From the NCBI GenBank assembly GCA_950096615.1, contig CATNCP010000021.1, positions 1 to 50,559 of the forward strand: DNA of 50,559 bases. Reading direction: 5' to 3'. The notes beneath the pieces are model-generated. The model made no database searches. It was not told the origin of the DNA and saw nothing but the letters and a program-made list of their open reading frames with translations. Below are positions 17,316 through 25,052 of the stretch, one piece after another; position 1 is the stretch's first letter, and each line of letters starts with the position of its first letter. This DNA comes from an uncultured Kangiella sp. (GTDB lineage Bacteria > Pseudomonadota > Gammaproteobacteria > Enterobacterales > Kangiellaceae). The position numbers were made by a program, and so were the translations under genes.

Positions 17316-19379
17316 TTATTCCCACACAACATTCAAGTTAACACCAGAGAATGTGCTGTAGGCACGTACGCTGATGTGGTATGTGTCTTGAGCTGGGTTA
17401 GAAATGTTGCAAGTTTCATTGTTACCGTTTTTGTATGGACGGCAATCATAGCTAGAGGTTGTTGGCTGTGCGCCACGGCGAACGTATAGATCTGCGTCAC
17501 CTGAACCACCGCTAATCGATGCTGTTAGTGTGCTCATACCTGCTGGTACGTCTAGTGTGTAGTGCTTCCACTGACCAGAGTTCGCTGAGATGTTGCTGAT
17601 CGTTTCGTTACCGCCAGCTGCTGGAGGGTTTGAGCCACCGCCATCATGCGTTGCCGTCAAGCTTGCGCCTGAGTAGCTGCTGTAACCGCGGACCATTACA
17701 TAGTAAGTACCTGCTTGAGCGTTGAAGTTACACGACTCAGAGTTACCATTTTTGTATGGACGGCAGTCATAGCTTGATGTGGTTGGTGCGCTACCAAACT
17801 TAACGTATAAGTCAGCATCACCTGAACCGCCAGACATGACAAAGTCAACAGAGCTTGCGTCTGAAGGAACCACGAAAGTGAAGTCAGTTTCAGAAGCTTG
17901 CGCGCCTGAGATTGCTTCAGCAACGCCATTTTCAAGCTCGTTACCGCTTGGTGGTGGTGGAGGGTTACCGCCGCCTTGTGCTGCTGCAACTGCCGCTGCC
18001 GCATCTAGCATACCGTCACCACAGTTTGAAGTGTTACAGCTTGAACCTGCAGGGAATGGTTTAGCTGAGCTTTTGATTTTAGACTCAACTTCATCCGGCG
18101 TTAGGTTTGAGTTCACTGCGTACATTAATGCCGCAACGCCTGCTACGTGAGGAGCAGCCATTGATGTGCCCGCATTGTATACGTAGCTATCAGTAGAGCG
18201 AGTTGTGGTGCCTGAGTTCATGGTAGAAGCCACACCGCCAGAACCGCCTTCACCGCCTGGAGCTGCGATATCAATTAATGCACCATAGTTTGAGTAGCTT
18301 GCGCGATCTGCTTGGTTGTTTGTCGCAGCAACGCTGATAACACCGTTACAGTTACCTGGGTTATGACCTGAAACGTTGGCGTTTGAGTTACCTGAAGCAA
18401 CGACAACCACTGCGCCGTTAGCGCGAGCTGAGTTGATAGCGTTTTGGCTAGTTGTTGAACAGGCGCCTGAACCACCAAGACTCATGTTAATAACTTGAGC
18501 CGGATTAGGGTTTGATGGAACGCCTGAAACACTGCCGCCAGCTGCCCATACGATGGCATCTGCGATGTCTGATGTCGTACCGCCACACTTCGCTAGAACA
18601 CGAATTGGAACGACTTTAGAGTTGTAAGCAACACCTGCAACACCTTGGTTATTATTGGTTACTGCTGCGATAGTGCCTGATACGTGGGTACCGTGCCAGC
18701 TTGAATTGCTCGCTGGGCTACCTGAGTAACACTCACCAGCACCTGCCCAATCGCCTTCATCGATAGCGTCTGAGTCACGGCCATTACCGTCACGCGCGTT
18801 TGCAGCGTTAGAAACAAAGTCATAGCCGCCGATCAAGTTAGCTGCCAAGTCTTCATGATTTGTATAACCCGTATCAAGTACCGCAACGGTAACGCCTTGG
18901 CCTTGAGTGGTATCCCACGCTGACTCTAGGTTAATGCCAGCTGTTGGATCTGTGTAGTGCCACTGAACGCCATAGTGTGTATCGTTTGCTGTCGCTAATG
19001 GATACATGTAGCGGTCAACTTCAACATATTCTACGTCTGAACGAGTACTTAGTTTATTGGCCATCTGCTCAAGTGCTGCGACGCTCTTCGGCGTGTCAAA
19101 CTTAAGAACTTGTGAGCCGAAAGCATTAAAACGGTGGTGTTTGGCGTTTGCACCAACCACGCTGCTAATGCTTTTCATTGATTTTGCGCTTGCCTGCGTT
19201 TGGAACTGATCGGAATCCTTGTATTTAACAATTAAACCAGCGCCGTATTCTGTCTGCTGATTTTGAACCAGCATATTAGATGTTTTGCTCGCACTAGCCA
19301 TTTGGTTTGGAGCCATCGCTACTGCGCTTGCTGCGCCAGTTGCTAATAATACCCCTGTGACTACCTTTGTTAGTTTCAT
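17316..19379 (-). CDS. Secreted subtilisin-like (S8) serine protease with two PPC domains
   Basis: A 687-residue extracellular protease. Its first 16 residues ([16 protein letters not shown]) equal those of protease 1. A propeptide-like region (about 40-125) precedes a catalytic domain of about 135-470 with Asp169, His229, Ser406 and oxyanion Asn331. This domain is of a different S8 branch from proteases 1 and 3: a longer insert between Asp and His (D-E-G-D-W-A-G-A-G-E-C), W-H-G-T-H-V-S-G-T-I, and Y-N-A-G-T-S-M-A-A-P. A Pro-rich linker leads to two PPC domains nearly identical to those of protease 1, indicating domain exchange between neighbours. The ribosome site GAGGT precedes ATG 19379. 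It is likely secreted and independently transcribed. Confidence 0.95.
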   Translation of the reverse strand: MKLTKVVTGVLLATGAASAVAMAPNQMASASKTSNMLVQNQQTEYGAGLIVKYKDSDQFQTQASAKSMKSISSVVGANAKHHRFNAFGSQVLKFDTPKSVAALEQMANKLSTRSDVEYVEVDRYMYPLATANDTHYGVQWHYTDPTAGINLESAWDTTQGQGVTVAVLDTGYTNHEDLAANLIGGYDFVSNAANARDGNGRDSDAIDEGDWAGAGECYSGSPASNSSWHGTHVSGTIAAVTNNNQGVAGVAYNSKVVPIRVLAKCGGTTSDIADAIVWAAGGSVSGVPSNPNPAQVINMSLGGSGACSTTSQNAINSARANGAVVVVASGNSNANVSGHNPGNCNGVISVAATNNQADRASYSNYGALIDIAAPGGEGGSGGVASTMNSGTTTRSTDSYVYNAGTSMAAPHVAGVAALMYAVNSNLTPDEVESKIKSSAKPFPAGSSCNTSNCGDGMLDAAAAVAAAQGGGNPPPPPSGNELENGVAEAISGAQASETDFTFVVPSDASSVDFVMSGGSGDADLYVKFGSAPTTSSYDCRPYKNGNSESCNFNAQAGTYYVMVRGYSSYSGASLTATHDGGGSNPPAAGGNETISNISANSGQWKHYTLDVPAGMSTLTASISGGSGDADLYVRRGAQPTTSSYDCRPYKNGNNETCNISNPAQDTYHISVRAYSTFSGVNLNVVWE

Positions 19380-19407
19380 AGATTACCTCAAAAATGATAA
19401 ATGTATT

Positions 19408-19442
19408 GTTGCTTCTTCTATATATGTAATGGTTATAGCAAC
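19408..19442 (-). other. 5'-leader stem-loop of protease gene 2
   Basis: GTTGCT (19408-19413) pairs with AGCAAC (19437-19442) around a 23-base A+T-rich loop. On the minus strand it begins within a few bases of the predicted transcription start, the same placement as in protease gene 1. Confidence 0.4.
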
Positions 19443-19450
19443 TGGGCGAC

Positions 19451-19478
19451 TGTATAAAAGTCCGACATATTAAACAAA
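19451..19478 (-). promoter_or_regulatory. Promoter of S8 protease gene 2
   Basis: On the minus strand: TTTGTT (19478-19473), 16-base spacer, TATACA (19456-19451), then GTC, matching the promoter of protease gene 1 in hexamers and spacing. Flanking sequence is also recognisably homologous between the two. Confidence 0.55.
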
Positions 19479-19530
19479 TTAAATAATGCATTGCGGTATT
19501 ATTCATTAGTAAATTTTGAACTCCGTCTAT

Positions 19531-19550
19531 TTTGTACAATGCGTTACAAA
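19531..19550. promoter_or_regulatory. Inverted repeat TTTGTA-N8-TACAAA upstream of protease gene 2
   Basis: Perfect arms around CAATGCGT. The arms equal those of the site at 16974-16993, and the two differences lie only in the eight-base centre. The centre lies 87 bases from the -10 centre, the same as for gene 1. Confidence 0.5.
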
Positions 19551-19607
19551 GTAGGAATAGTGATCGTCCAAGCGTGTTACTTTTTATGCAGTTACAATAA
19601 TTTAGGC

Positions 19608-19635
19608 ATAAAAAAAGCCGACCTTAAGGCCGGCT
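19608..19635 (-). terminator. Terminator (distal) of the third S8 protease gene
   Basis: A stem AGCCGACCTT/AAGGCCGGCT with one mismatch, preceded on the left by seven A's that give a U-tract on the minus strand. The beginning is the same GCATAAAAAAAGCCG seen after proteases 1 and 2. Confidence 0.75.
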
Positions 19636-19710
19636 AAACTAGAATCATCCAGTACGATGATTCACCCCACTTGGTGCTAATATTTATAGAGCTTTATCAT
19701 TTTGCCCCCT

Positions 19711-19735
19711 AAAAGGGCTGGCCCGAAGGCCAGCC
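19711..19735 (-). terminator. Terminator-like hairpin (proximal) of the third S8 protease gene
   Basis: A perfect 8-bp stem GGCTGGCC/GGCCAGCC with a CGAA tetraloop (minus strand TTCG, a very stable loop), followed on the minus strand by C's and four U's. It lies between the gene's stop codon and the stronger terminator, and could be a backup terminator or a 3'-end stabiliser. Confidence 0.6.
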
Positions 19736-19768
19736 AAAGGTAGTCACCATCAATGATGGCACTAAGGG

Positions 19769-21643
19769 TCACTCCCAAACAACATTCAGGGTTACGCCTG
19801 AAAATGATTGGTATGCATATAAGCTGATGTAGTAACGATCTTCTGCCGGGTTAGCAATTGAACAGCTTTCACTATTGCCCCATTGATACGGGCGACAGTC
19901 GTAATTATAAGCTGTTGGTTGCGAGCCACGACGGACGTACATGTCTGCGTCACCAAAACCACCGCTAATTTGCGCGTCTAGAACACTCATGCCAGCTGGG
20001 ATATCGACGTAATAGTGACTCCATTGACCAGCATTCCCCGACAGGTTAGTTAAGGTTTCTTCGCCACCTTCACCTGGATTCGGATCCGGATCTGGGTTTG
20101 AATCACCGCCGTCATGAGAAGCGACTAAAGTTGTGTTGGAATAAGGAGAGTAGCCGTGAACCATTACGTAGTATGTGCCTTCTTGTGCATTAAAGTTACA
20201 AGACTCACTGTTACCATTTTTATAAGGACGGCAGTCATAACTATTCAAAGTAGGCGCACTACCAAACTTAACGTATAGGTCAGCGTCGCCTGAGCCGCCC
20301 GACATTTGGAAGTCGGCAGCTGAAGCGCCAGCTGGAACACTAAACGTATATTCTTTTTCGGAACCTTTAGCGCCTGAAAGAACGACAGAAACTCCATTTT
20401 CAAGCTCATTGCCTGGTTCTGGATCTGGATCTGGATCCGGATCAGGATTAGAGCCACCAAATATACTGTAAGCTAATAAGTTAGGAGAGCCAGACTTGGC
20501 ATCCGTTACTTTGTTTGGTGTTGCTGCATCTGTAACTGCTTGAGTTACCTGGCTGACAGAAGCATTAGGGTTGTCGGCTAGGTATAAAGCAGCGATTCCG
20601 GCAACGTGGGGTGATGCCATTGAGGTACCACTCATGGTTTGTGTGCCGCCATTATTGCGAGTTGAGGTGATATTGGACCCCGGTGCGTAAATATCCAAAC
20701 AACTACCATAGTTTGAAAAACTGGAGCGCTCATCACTCGAAGTAGTTGAACCAACCGTGATAGCACTTGGAGCGCCGGCTGGAGAGTAGCTACAAGCATT
20801 GTCGTTATCGTTACCCGCGGCAACAACAACGGTAACGCCAGCATTGGTCATGCCTTGCACGGCATCGTCTATAGAGCTTGAAGAGCCGCCACCTAAACTC
20901 ATGTTGGCAACTGCTGGCTTGGTATGATTGTCAGCGACCCAGTCCATACCAGAGATAATTGCTGAATAAGATCCGCTGCCTTCACAGTCTAGAACTCGCA
21001 CACCAATTAAGTTTACGTCTTTAGCGACACCGTAGGTGTTACTACCGACTGTTCCGGCAACATGAGTACCGTGCCCCTGACAATCACTTGCGTCATTGTC
21101 GTTGTCGATAAAATCGTAACCGCTCGATGAGCGACCACCAAAATCACTATGGTTATTATCAATACCGGTATCAAGGATATAGGCGTTTACGTTAGAAGCA
21201 CCGGTGTTATAGCTGTAGCTATCGCTGAGCGGTAAATTCCGCTGATCAACACGGTCGATGCCCCATGTTGGGTTGCTTTGCGTTGCAGCGATGGAGATGG
21301 TTTGATCCTGCTCTACCAGCTTAACTCTAGGATCATTCGCTAGTCGTTGAGCTTGCTTTTTAGACATGGTGAATACACCACCCTTAAGCGCTGATTTAAA
21401 GTTACGTGTGACGGTAGCTTTATAACGCAAGCCCAAGTTGTCGGTAAGCATTTGAACGGCTTTTGCATTCGCCTGCGAACTGAATATTCCTTCATTCTCC
21501 GCTACCGCGTCATCCTTCAATACAACGATATATTGATTGTCGATAGCATTTGATGAAATGGGAGCTGTTTTGAACTGGCCTGCTGATACTCCTGCTGCGC
21601 CAGTCGCTAACATAACCCCCGCGACCACTGTATTCAGTTTCAT
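19769..21643 (-). CDS. Secreted subtilisin-like (S8, proteinase K-type) serine protease with two PPC domains
   Basis: A 624-residue extracellular protease, co-linear with protease 1: signal peptide 1-21, I9 propeptide about 35-118, catalytic domain about 125-395 with Asp158, His191, Ser341 and oxyanion Asn278 at identical positions. The linkers differ: Asp-Pro repeats (D-P-D-P-D-P-D-P-E-P) join the catalytic domain to the first PPC domain, and a shorter D-P-D-P-N-P joins the two PPC domains, replacing the polyproline of protease 1. The PPC domains have diverged more than those of proteases 1 and 2. The ribosome site AGGGG precedes ATG 21643. Its upstream region lacks the TTTGTA-N8-TACAAA element of the other two, so its regulation probably differs. 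Confidence 0.95.
   Translation of the reverse strand: MKLNTVVAGVMLATGAAGVSAGQFKTAPISSNAIDNQYIVVLKDDAVAENEGIFSSQANAKAVQMLTDNLGLRYKATVTRNFKSALKGGVFTMSKKQAQRLANDPRVKLVEQDQTISIAATQSNPTWGIDRVDQRNLPLSDSYSYNTGASNVNAYILDTGIDNNHSDFGGRSSSGYDFIDNDNDASDCQGHGTHVAGTVGSNTYGVAKDVNLIGVRVLDCEGSGSYSAIISGMDWVADNHTKPAVANMSLGGGSSSSIDDAVQGMTNAGVTVVVAAGNDNDNACSYSPAGAPSAITVGSTTSSDERSSFSNYGSCLDIYAPGSNITSTRNNGGTQTMSGTSMASPHVAGIAALYLADNPNASVSQVTQAVTDAATPNKVTDAKSGSPNLLAYSIFGGSNPDPDPDPDPEPGNELENGVSVVLSGAKGSEKEYTFSVPAGASAADFQMSGGSGDADLYVKFGSAPTLNSYDCRPYKNGNSESCNFNAQEGTYYVMVHGYSPYSNTTLVASHDGGDSNPDPDPNPGEGGEETLTNLSGNAGQWSHYYVDIPAGMSVLDAQISGGFGDADMYVRRGSQPTAYNYDCRPYQWGNSESCSIANPAEDRYYISLYAYQSFSGVTLNVVWE
20417..20449. repeat. 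Short tandem hexamer repeat encoding the Asp-Pro linker
   Basis: Imperfect copies of GGATCT/GGATCC in register with the codons, encoding Asp-Pro pairs on the minus strand. A shorter run of the same unit at about 20078-20096 encodes the second linker. Such runs can change length by slippage, in steps of two residues, without breaking the frame. Confidence 0.75.
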
Positions 21644-21680
21644 AATTTTCTAACCCCTATCTAATAAATTTATTTGTTGT

Positions 21681-21702
21681 ACTTTTGCTGTGTGGCAAAA
21701 GT
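21681..21702 (-). other. 5'-leader stem-loop of protease gene 3
   Basis: Perfect 8-bp arms ACTTTTGC (21681-21688) and GCAAAAGT (21695-21702) with a six-base loop, ending 38 bases before the start codon. It matches in position, not sequence, the leader stem-loops of proteases 1 and 2. Confidence 0.5.
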
Positions 21703-21763
21703 CCCATTAACGCTAAGAGATAAATCTGAAATTATCAAATAAATTATAGGTAACTGGTCAGAT

Positions 21764-21780
21764 GATTAGATAATCTAATC
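21764..21780. promoter_or_regulatory. Inverted repeat GATTAGA-TAA-TCTAATC upstream of protease gene 3
   Basis: Perfect 7-bp arms around a three-base centre, about 120 bases upstream of the start codon. A plausible dimeric regulator site, unrelated in sequence to the element shared by proteases 1 and 2. Confidence 0.4.
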
Positions 21781-22024
21781 TTGTTAGGTTTAATGCAAAA
21801 TTGACATCAAGGTACTGCTTTCCTTGGCTTTTCCAGCTTACTTTAAAGGGTTCTTATATAGCAAAAAGTTCTAAGAACGGCGCACTCTTGGTTAATAAAA
21901 AGGACAGTTAAGGATGTTGTTATTTGAGATATTCTATATCTGAAGCGATAGTGATAATTATTTATTATTGAGATACGGATATGCTTGTGATGTGCAGCTT
22001 GATGATTAAGTCATTGAAGTTAGA

Positions 22025-22054
22025 CAAAAAAAGACCAGCATGAGCTGGTCTTTT
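22025..22054 (-). terminator. Terminator of the hslVU operon
   Basis: Perfect stem AAGACCAGC/GCTGGTCTT with an ATGA loop, flanked by seven A's on the left and T's on the right. It lies 34 bases past the hslU stop codon. Confidence 0.9.
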
Positions 22055-22087
22055 AAGAGGGATTATTTAATCAAACTTGAGTCGTGG

Positions 22088-23428
22088 TTACAGAATAAAG
22101 CGGCTCAAATCCTCATCATCAGCAAGTTCAGATAATTGTTTGCTGACATAGGCTGCATCAATAGTTAGCGCTTCTTCGTTTTCACTGGCCTCAAAAGACG
22201 CTTCGTCTAGCAAGCGTTCCATAACCGTGTGTAAACGACGGGCACCGATATTTTCGGTGGTCTCATTTACCTGGAAGGAGTACTCAGCAATTTTTTCAAT
22301 GCCATCCTCTGTAAACTCTATGTTCTTACCTTCAGTCGCCAGTAATGCTTGATATTGCTTGGTTAAAGCTGCATCAGGCTCGGTTAAGATGCGCTTGAAG
22401 TCTTCTGGAGTTAGCGCGCGAAGTTCGACTCGAATCGGTAAGCGACCTTGAAGCTCTGGAATTAAGTCCGATGGTTTGGACAAGTGGAATGCGCCAGAAG
22501 CGATAAACAAGATATGATCGGTTTTGATCATGCCGTATTTGGTGTTGACGGTACAACCTTCAACCAGCGGCAATAGATCTCGCTGAACACCTTCGCGTGA
22601 AACGCCACCTTCTTGGTTGTCGCTACGCTTCGTGACTTTATCAATCTCGTCCAAGAAAACGATACCGTGTTGTTCAACCGTTTCAACTGCCTTGATCTTG
22701 AGTTCTTCTTGATCAACCATTTTTGCAGCTTCTTCTTCCGTCAGCATCTTCATGGCGTCTTTAACTTTGACTTTACGCTTCTTACTTTTGCTTGGTCCCA
22801 TGTTTTGGAACATGGATTGAAGCTGGCTGGTCATATCTTCCATACCAGGAGGCGCCATGATATCAACGCCAACAGACATCTGAGCCACATCGATTTCAAT
22901 TTCTTTATCATCGAGCTCGCCTTGGCGCAATTTTTTGCGGAATACTTGGCGGGCTGAAGAATCTTCAGCCTTAGGCGTATCTTCCTGGTCCCACTGAGAG
23001 TCAGATGATTTACGCGCAGGCGGTAGAAGCGCATCCAATACTTTCTCTTCGGCGGCATCTTGTGCGCGGTTTTCGACCTTCGCCATTTCTTGTTCGCGTA
23101 ACATCTTAAACGCTGCGTCGACTAAATCGCGGATGATGGATTCCACATCACGGCCAACGTAGCCCACTTCGGTGAATTTAGTCGCTTCAATTTTAATAAA
23201 TGGCGCGTTTGCTAACTTAGCTAAACGACGGGCTATTTCAGTTTTACCGACGCCCGTTGGGCCAATCATTAAGATATTTTTTGGAGTGATTTCGTTGCGC
23301 AAGCCTTCTTCAACTTGCATGCGGCGCCAGCGGTTACGTAGCGCGATGGCGACAGAGCGTTTTGCACCGCTCTGGCCAATGATGTGTTTGTCGAGTTCGT
23401 GGACAATTTCACGTGGTGTCATAGACAT
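22088..23428 (-). CDS. hslU: ATP-dependent protease ATPase subunit HslU (ClpY)
   Basis: The 446-residue AAA+ unfoldase that feeds substrates into the HslV peptidase. N-terminus [17 protein letters not shown] matches the family; Walker [10 protein letters not shown] is near residue 56, the conserved G-Y-V-G-R-D pore motif near 86, the intermediate I-domain spans about 105-235, and Walker B is G-I-V-F-L-D-E-I-D. The C-terminal R-F-I-L tail, which docks on HslV, is intact. I start at ATG 23428; an in-frame TTG six codons earlier is less likely because family members begin with M-S-x-M-T-P. It lies 129 bases after hslV and is likely co-transcribed from the heat-shock promoter. Confidence 0.97.
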   Translation of the reverse strand: MSMTPREIVHELDKHIIGQSGAKRSVAIALRNRWRRMQVEEGLRNEITPKNILMIGPTGVGKTEIARRLAKLANAPFIKIEATKFTEVGYVGRDVESIIRDLVDAAFKMLREQEMAKVENRAQDAAEEKVLDALLPPARKSSDSQWDQEDTPKAEDSSARQVFRKKLRQGELDDKEIEIDVAQMSVGVDIMAPPGMEDMTSQLQSMFQNMGPSKSKKRKVKVKDAMKMLTEEEAAKMVDQEELKIKAVETVEQHGIVFLDEIDKVTKRSDNQEGGVSREGVQRDLLPLVEGCTVNTKYGMIKTDHILFIASGAFHLSKPSDLIPELQGRLPIRVELRALTPEDFKRILTEPDAALTKQYQALLATEGKNIEFTEDGIEKIAEYSFQVNETTENIGARRLHTVMERLLDEASFEASENEEALTIDAAYVSKQLSELADDEDLSRFIL

Positions 23429-23557
23429 AATAAATTCTCTACTCAAGTTCTATATTCCTACTGGGTGCATTAGGGCTGAGTTCAAGGCAAAGACTGGCGT
23501 CGTGTATGACTTAATACAGGAGCCATGTCTTTGACAAAGAAATAAGTCCTATAGGCC

Positions 23558-24097
23558 TCAATAGGTTAATTCTTCAATGGTTTGATTGTGATTGGTGTAA
23601 ATACACACATCGCCAGCGATAGTAAGACCGGTTTCTACGATCTCACGAGCATCAAGCTCAGTCTTTTGCATCAAAGCTTTAGCCGCTGATTGAGCGAAAG
23701 CGCCACCAGAACCAATGGCAATTAAGTCATCTTCTGGTTGAATCACATCACCATTACCCGTGATGATTAGGGAGTGTTCTTTATCAGCTACGGCAAGTAG
23801 CGCTTCTAACTTGCGCAATGCGCGATCAGTACGCCAGTCTTTGGCCAGCTCAACGGCTGCACGCATCAATTTACCGCCATGAGACTCTAATTTAGCTTCA
23901 AAGCGCTCAAAAAGGGTAAAGGCATCAGCCGTTCCGCCAGCGAAACCTGCAATAACTTGATCGTTATACAAGCGGCGAACTTTGCGAGCATTACCTTTCA
24001 TGATGGTATTGCCTAAAGAAACCTGACCGTCGCCACCAATGACGACCTTTCCATTGCGACGCACCGATAAAATGGTGGTTCCACGATATTGTTCCAA
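23558..24097 (-). CDS. hslV: ATP-dependent protease peptidase subunit HslV (ClpQ)
   Basis: A 179-residue threonine peptidase related to proteasome beta subunits. The catalytic Thr-Thr is at residues 7-8 in G-T-T-I-L-S-V-R-R, so the chain has a six-residue N-terminal extension M-E-Q-Y-R-G that must be removed to free the nucleophile. The rest is standard: [33 protein letters not shown] and [10 protein letters not shown]. coli HslV lacks the extension (Met then Thr-Thr); some beta- and gammaproteobacterial proteins, as I recall, have one. Expressed from a heat-shock-type promoter 37 bases upstream. Confidence 0.97.
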   Translation of the reverse strand: MEQYRGTTILSVRRNGKVVIGGDGQVSLGNTIMKGNARKVRRLYNDQVIAGFAGGTADAFTLFERFEAKLESHGGKLMRAAVELAKDWRTDRALRKLEALLAVADKEHSLIITGNGDVIQPEDDLIAIGSGGAFAQSAAKALMQKTELDAREIVETGLTIAGDVCIYTNHNQTIEELTY

Positions 24098-24133
24098 AAT
24101 CAGCTCCGGAGTTTTGTTCTTCGTTACTCTGCT

Positions 24134-24161
24134 AAATGGGGGCTAGGGGAGTGAATTCAAG
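24134..24161 (-). promoter_or_regulatory. Sigma-32 (RpoH) heat-shock promoter of hslVU
   Basis: On the minus strand: CTTGAA (24161-24156), 14-base spacer, CCCCATTT (24141-24134). This matches the known RpoH consensus CTTGAA / CCCCATNT with accepted spacing. The predicted start near 24127 gives a leader of about 30 bases to the hslV ATG at 24097. The hslVU operon is a classic heat-shock operon in E. coli. Confidence 0.88.
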
Positions 24162-24298
24162 GAAAACGCTGAGGAAATTACTTGGGAAAGTGGAGCGGAA
24201 ATGTTACTAAATATGATGCAAAGCTACCTAGCATTAGCCGTCGACTTTAACGCCAAGTGATCAGAAGCGTTCTATCATCGCCATCTAAAATCAATCAA

Positions 24299-24889
24299 CT
24301 ACCAAATTTGGCAGGTTTGGTAATTATTGTTTTGTAGTTTGTGGCGGTCGCTTTCGGCGTTACGCTTGCTTTGATAGGGCCCCAAGCGTACACGATGCCA
24401 TTCCCCCTTACTTAAGATGGTGGCTTGAAAGCCAATAAAGGCAAGTTCAGCCTTCATCCGTTCTGCATCCGCGAGTTGTTTAAAGGCGCCACACTGCATA
24501 ATGTAGCTTTTATTGCTATTGGTCGATTCAGGCTTTGTCACTTCCACGTCGACCTTTTTATTGGTCAGAGCTTCGTGATACGTAAACTCAGTGTCATCTT
24601 TCGAGTCGTTTGTCTGAGGTTCCGTATTTTTTTGTTGAGCGGTGTTGTTTTGCTTATAGTTGCCAGTCTCTGCCGCTTTTTCTGTCGATGTTTCTTCAGC
24701 GGTGACCAGTTCTTTGAGCACATCAGGTTTCTTAACAACGGCCCACAAAAATACAACCAATAAGGTAATCAGAATCCCGCCGATAAAGACTAAAATTGGA
24801 GAAATAGGTTTTTTAGTCGCTGAGTTCTTTGGAGTGCGCGTATTGTTTTTTCTTTTTTGGCGCTTACGCTTGGCGTAGTCTTTGGTCAT
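24299..24889 (-). CDS. SPOR domain inner-membrane protein (FtsN-like)
   Basis: A 196-residue bitopic protein. A basic cytoplasmic N-terminus (K-R-K-R-Q-K-R-K) precedes one membrane helix (about 31-51), then a low-complexity periplasmic linker rich in Thr/Glu/Asn/Lys (about 55-125) and a C-terminal SPOR domain (about 125-196) beginning S-Y-I-M-Q-C-G-A-F and containing R-V-R-L-G-P-Y. SPOR domains bind denuded septal peptidoglycan, so it probably acts at the division site. Position between priA and hslV is shared with the Pseudomonas homologue as I recall it. Too divergent in the linker to call FtsN with certainty. Confidence 0.85.
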   Translation of the reverse strand: MTKDYAKRKRQKRKNNTRTPKNSATKKPISPILVFIGGILITLLVVFLWAVVKKPDVLKELVTAEETSTEKAAETGNYKQNNTAQQKNTEPQTNDSKDDTEFTYHEALTNKKVDVEVTKPESTNSNKSYIMQCGAFKQLADAERMKAELAFIGFQATILSKGEWHRVRLGPYQSKRNAESDRHKLQNNNYQTCQIW

Positions 24890-24933
24890 TTGTTTAGCTC
24901 TAAGAGTAAGAAAATAATGTTATCAATGTGCAA

Positions 24934-24964
24934 CTAAAAATGCCGCTAGCGGCCATGTGGCCTG
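24934..24964 (-). terminator. Possible terminator after priA
   Basis: A G+C-rich self-complementary core GCCGCTAGCGGC, with a second short hairpin GGCC-ATGT-GGCC beside it, and five A's on the left that read as a U-tract on the minus strand. It lies about 90 bases beyond the priA stop, before the SPOR gene. Confidence 0.4.
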
Positions 24965-25052
24965 TGTGTGGTATTTTAAGCGTTGTTATTAGTAAGTCCA
25001 ACGACAAGTGTGAATTAACCGTAAAAATGTGAGCTAGACTTGGCTTCAGGCC

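Larger units (their letters stand above)
19380..19768. other. Intergenic leader and promoter region between protease genes 2 and 3
   Basis: No gene is visible in these 389 bases. They contain, in order, a leader stem-loop (19408-19442), a promoter (19451-19478), a palindromic site (19531-19550) and two tandem terminator hairpins of protease 3 (19608-19635 and 19711-19735). Confidence 0.7.
21644..22087. other. Intergenic region upstream of protease gene 3
   Basis: No gene is visible in these 444 A+T-rich bases. They hold a leader stem-loop (21681-21702), an inverted repeat (21764-21780), roughly 240 bases without recognisable signals, and the terminator of hslU (22025-22054). I could not place a convincing -10/-35 pair for protease gene 3. 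Confidence 0.65.

Noticed and set aside
15600-21700. Repeated segments in the protease cluster as a transposon or CRISPR-like repeat
   Set aside because: The similarity is between coding paralogues and their terminators; no transposase, terminal repeats or regular spacer units are present.
22613-22957. 114-codon open frame antisense to hslU
   Set aside because: Opposite the HslU I-domain and Walker B region; Phe/His-rich translation reflects complementary codons.
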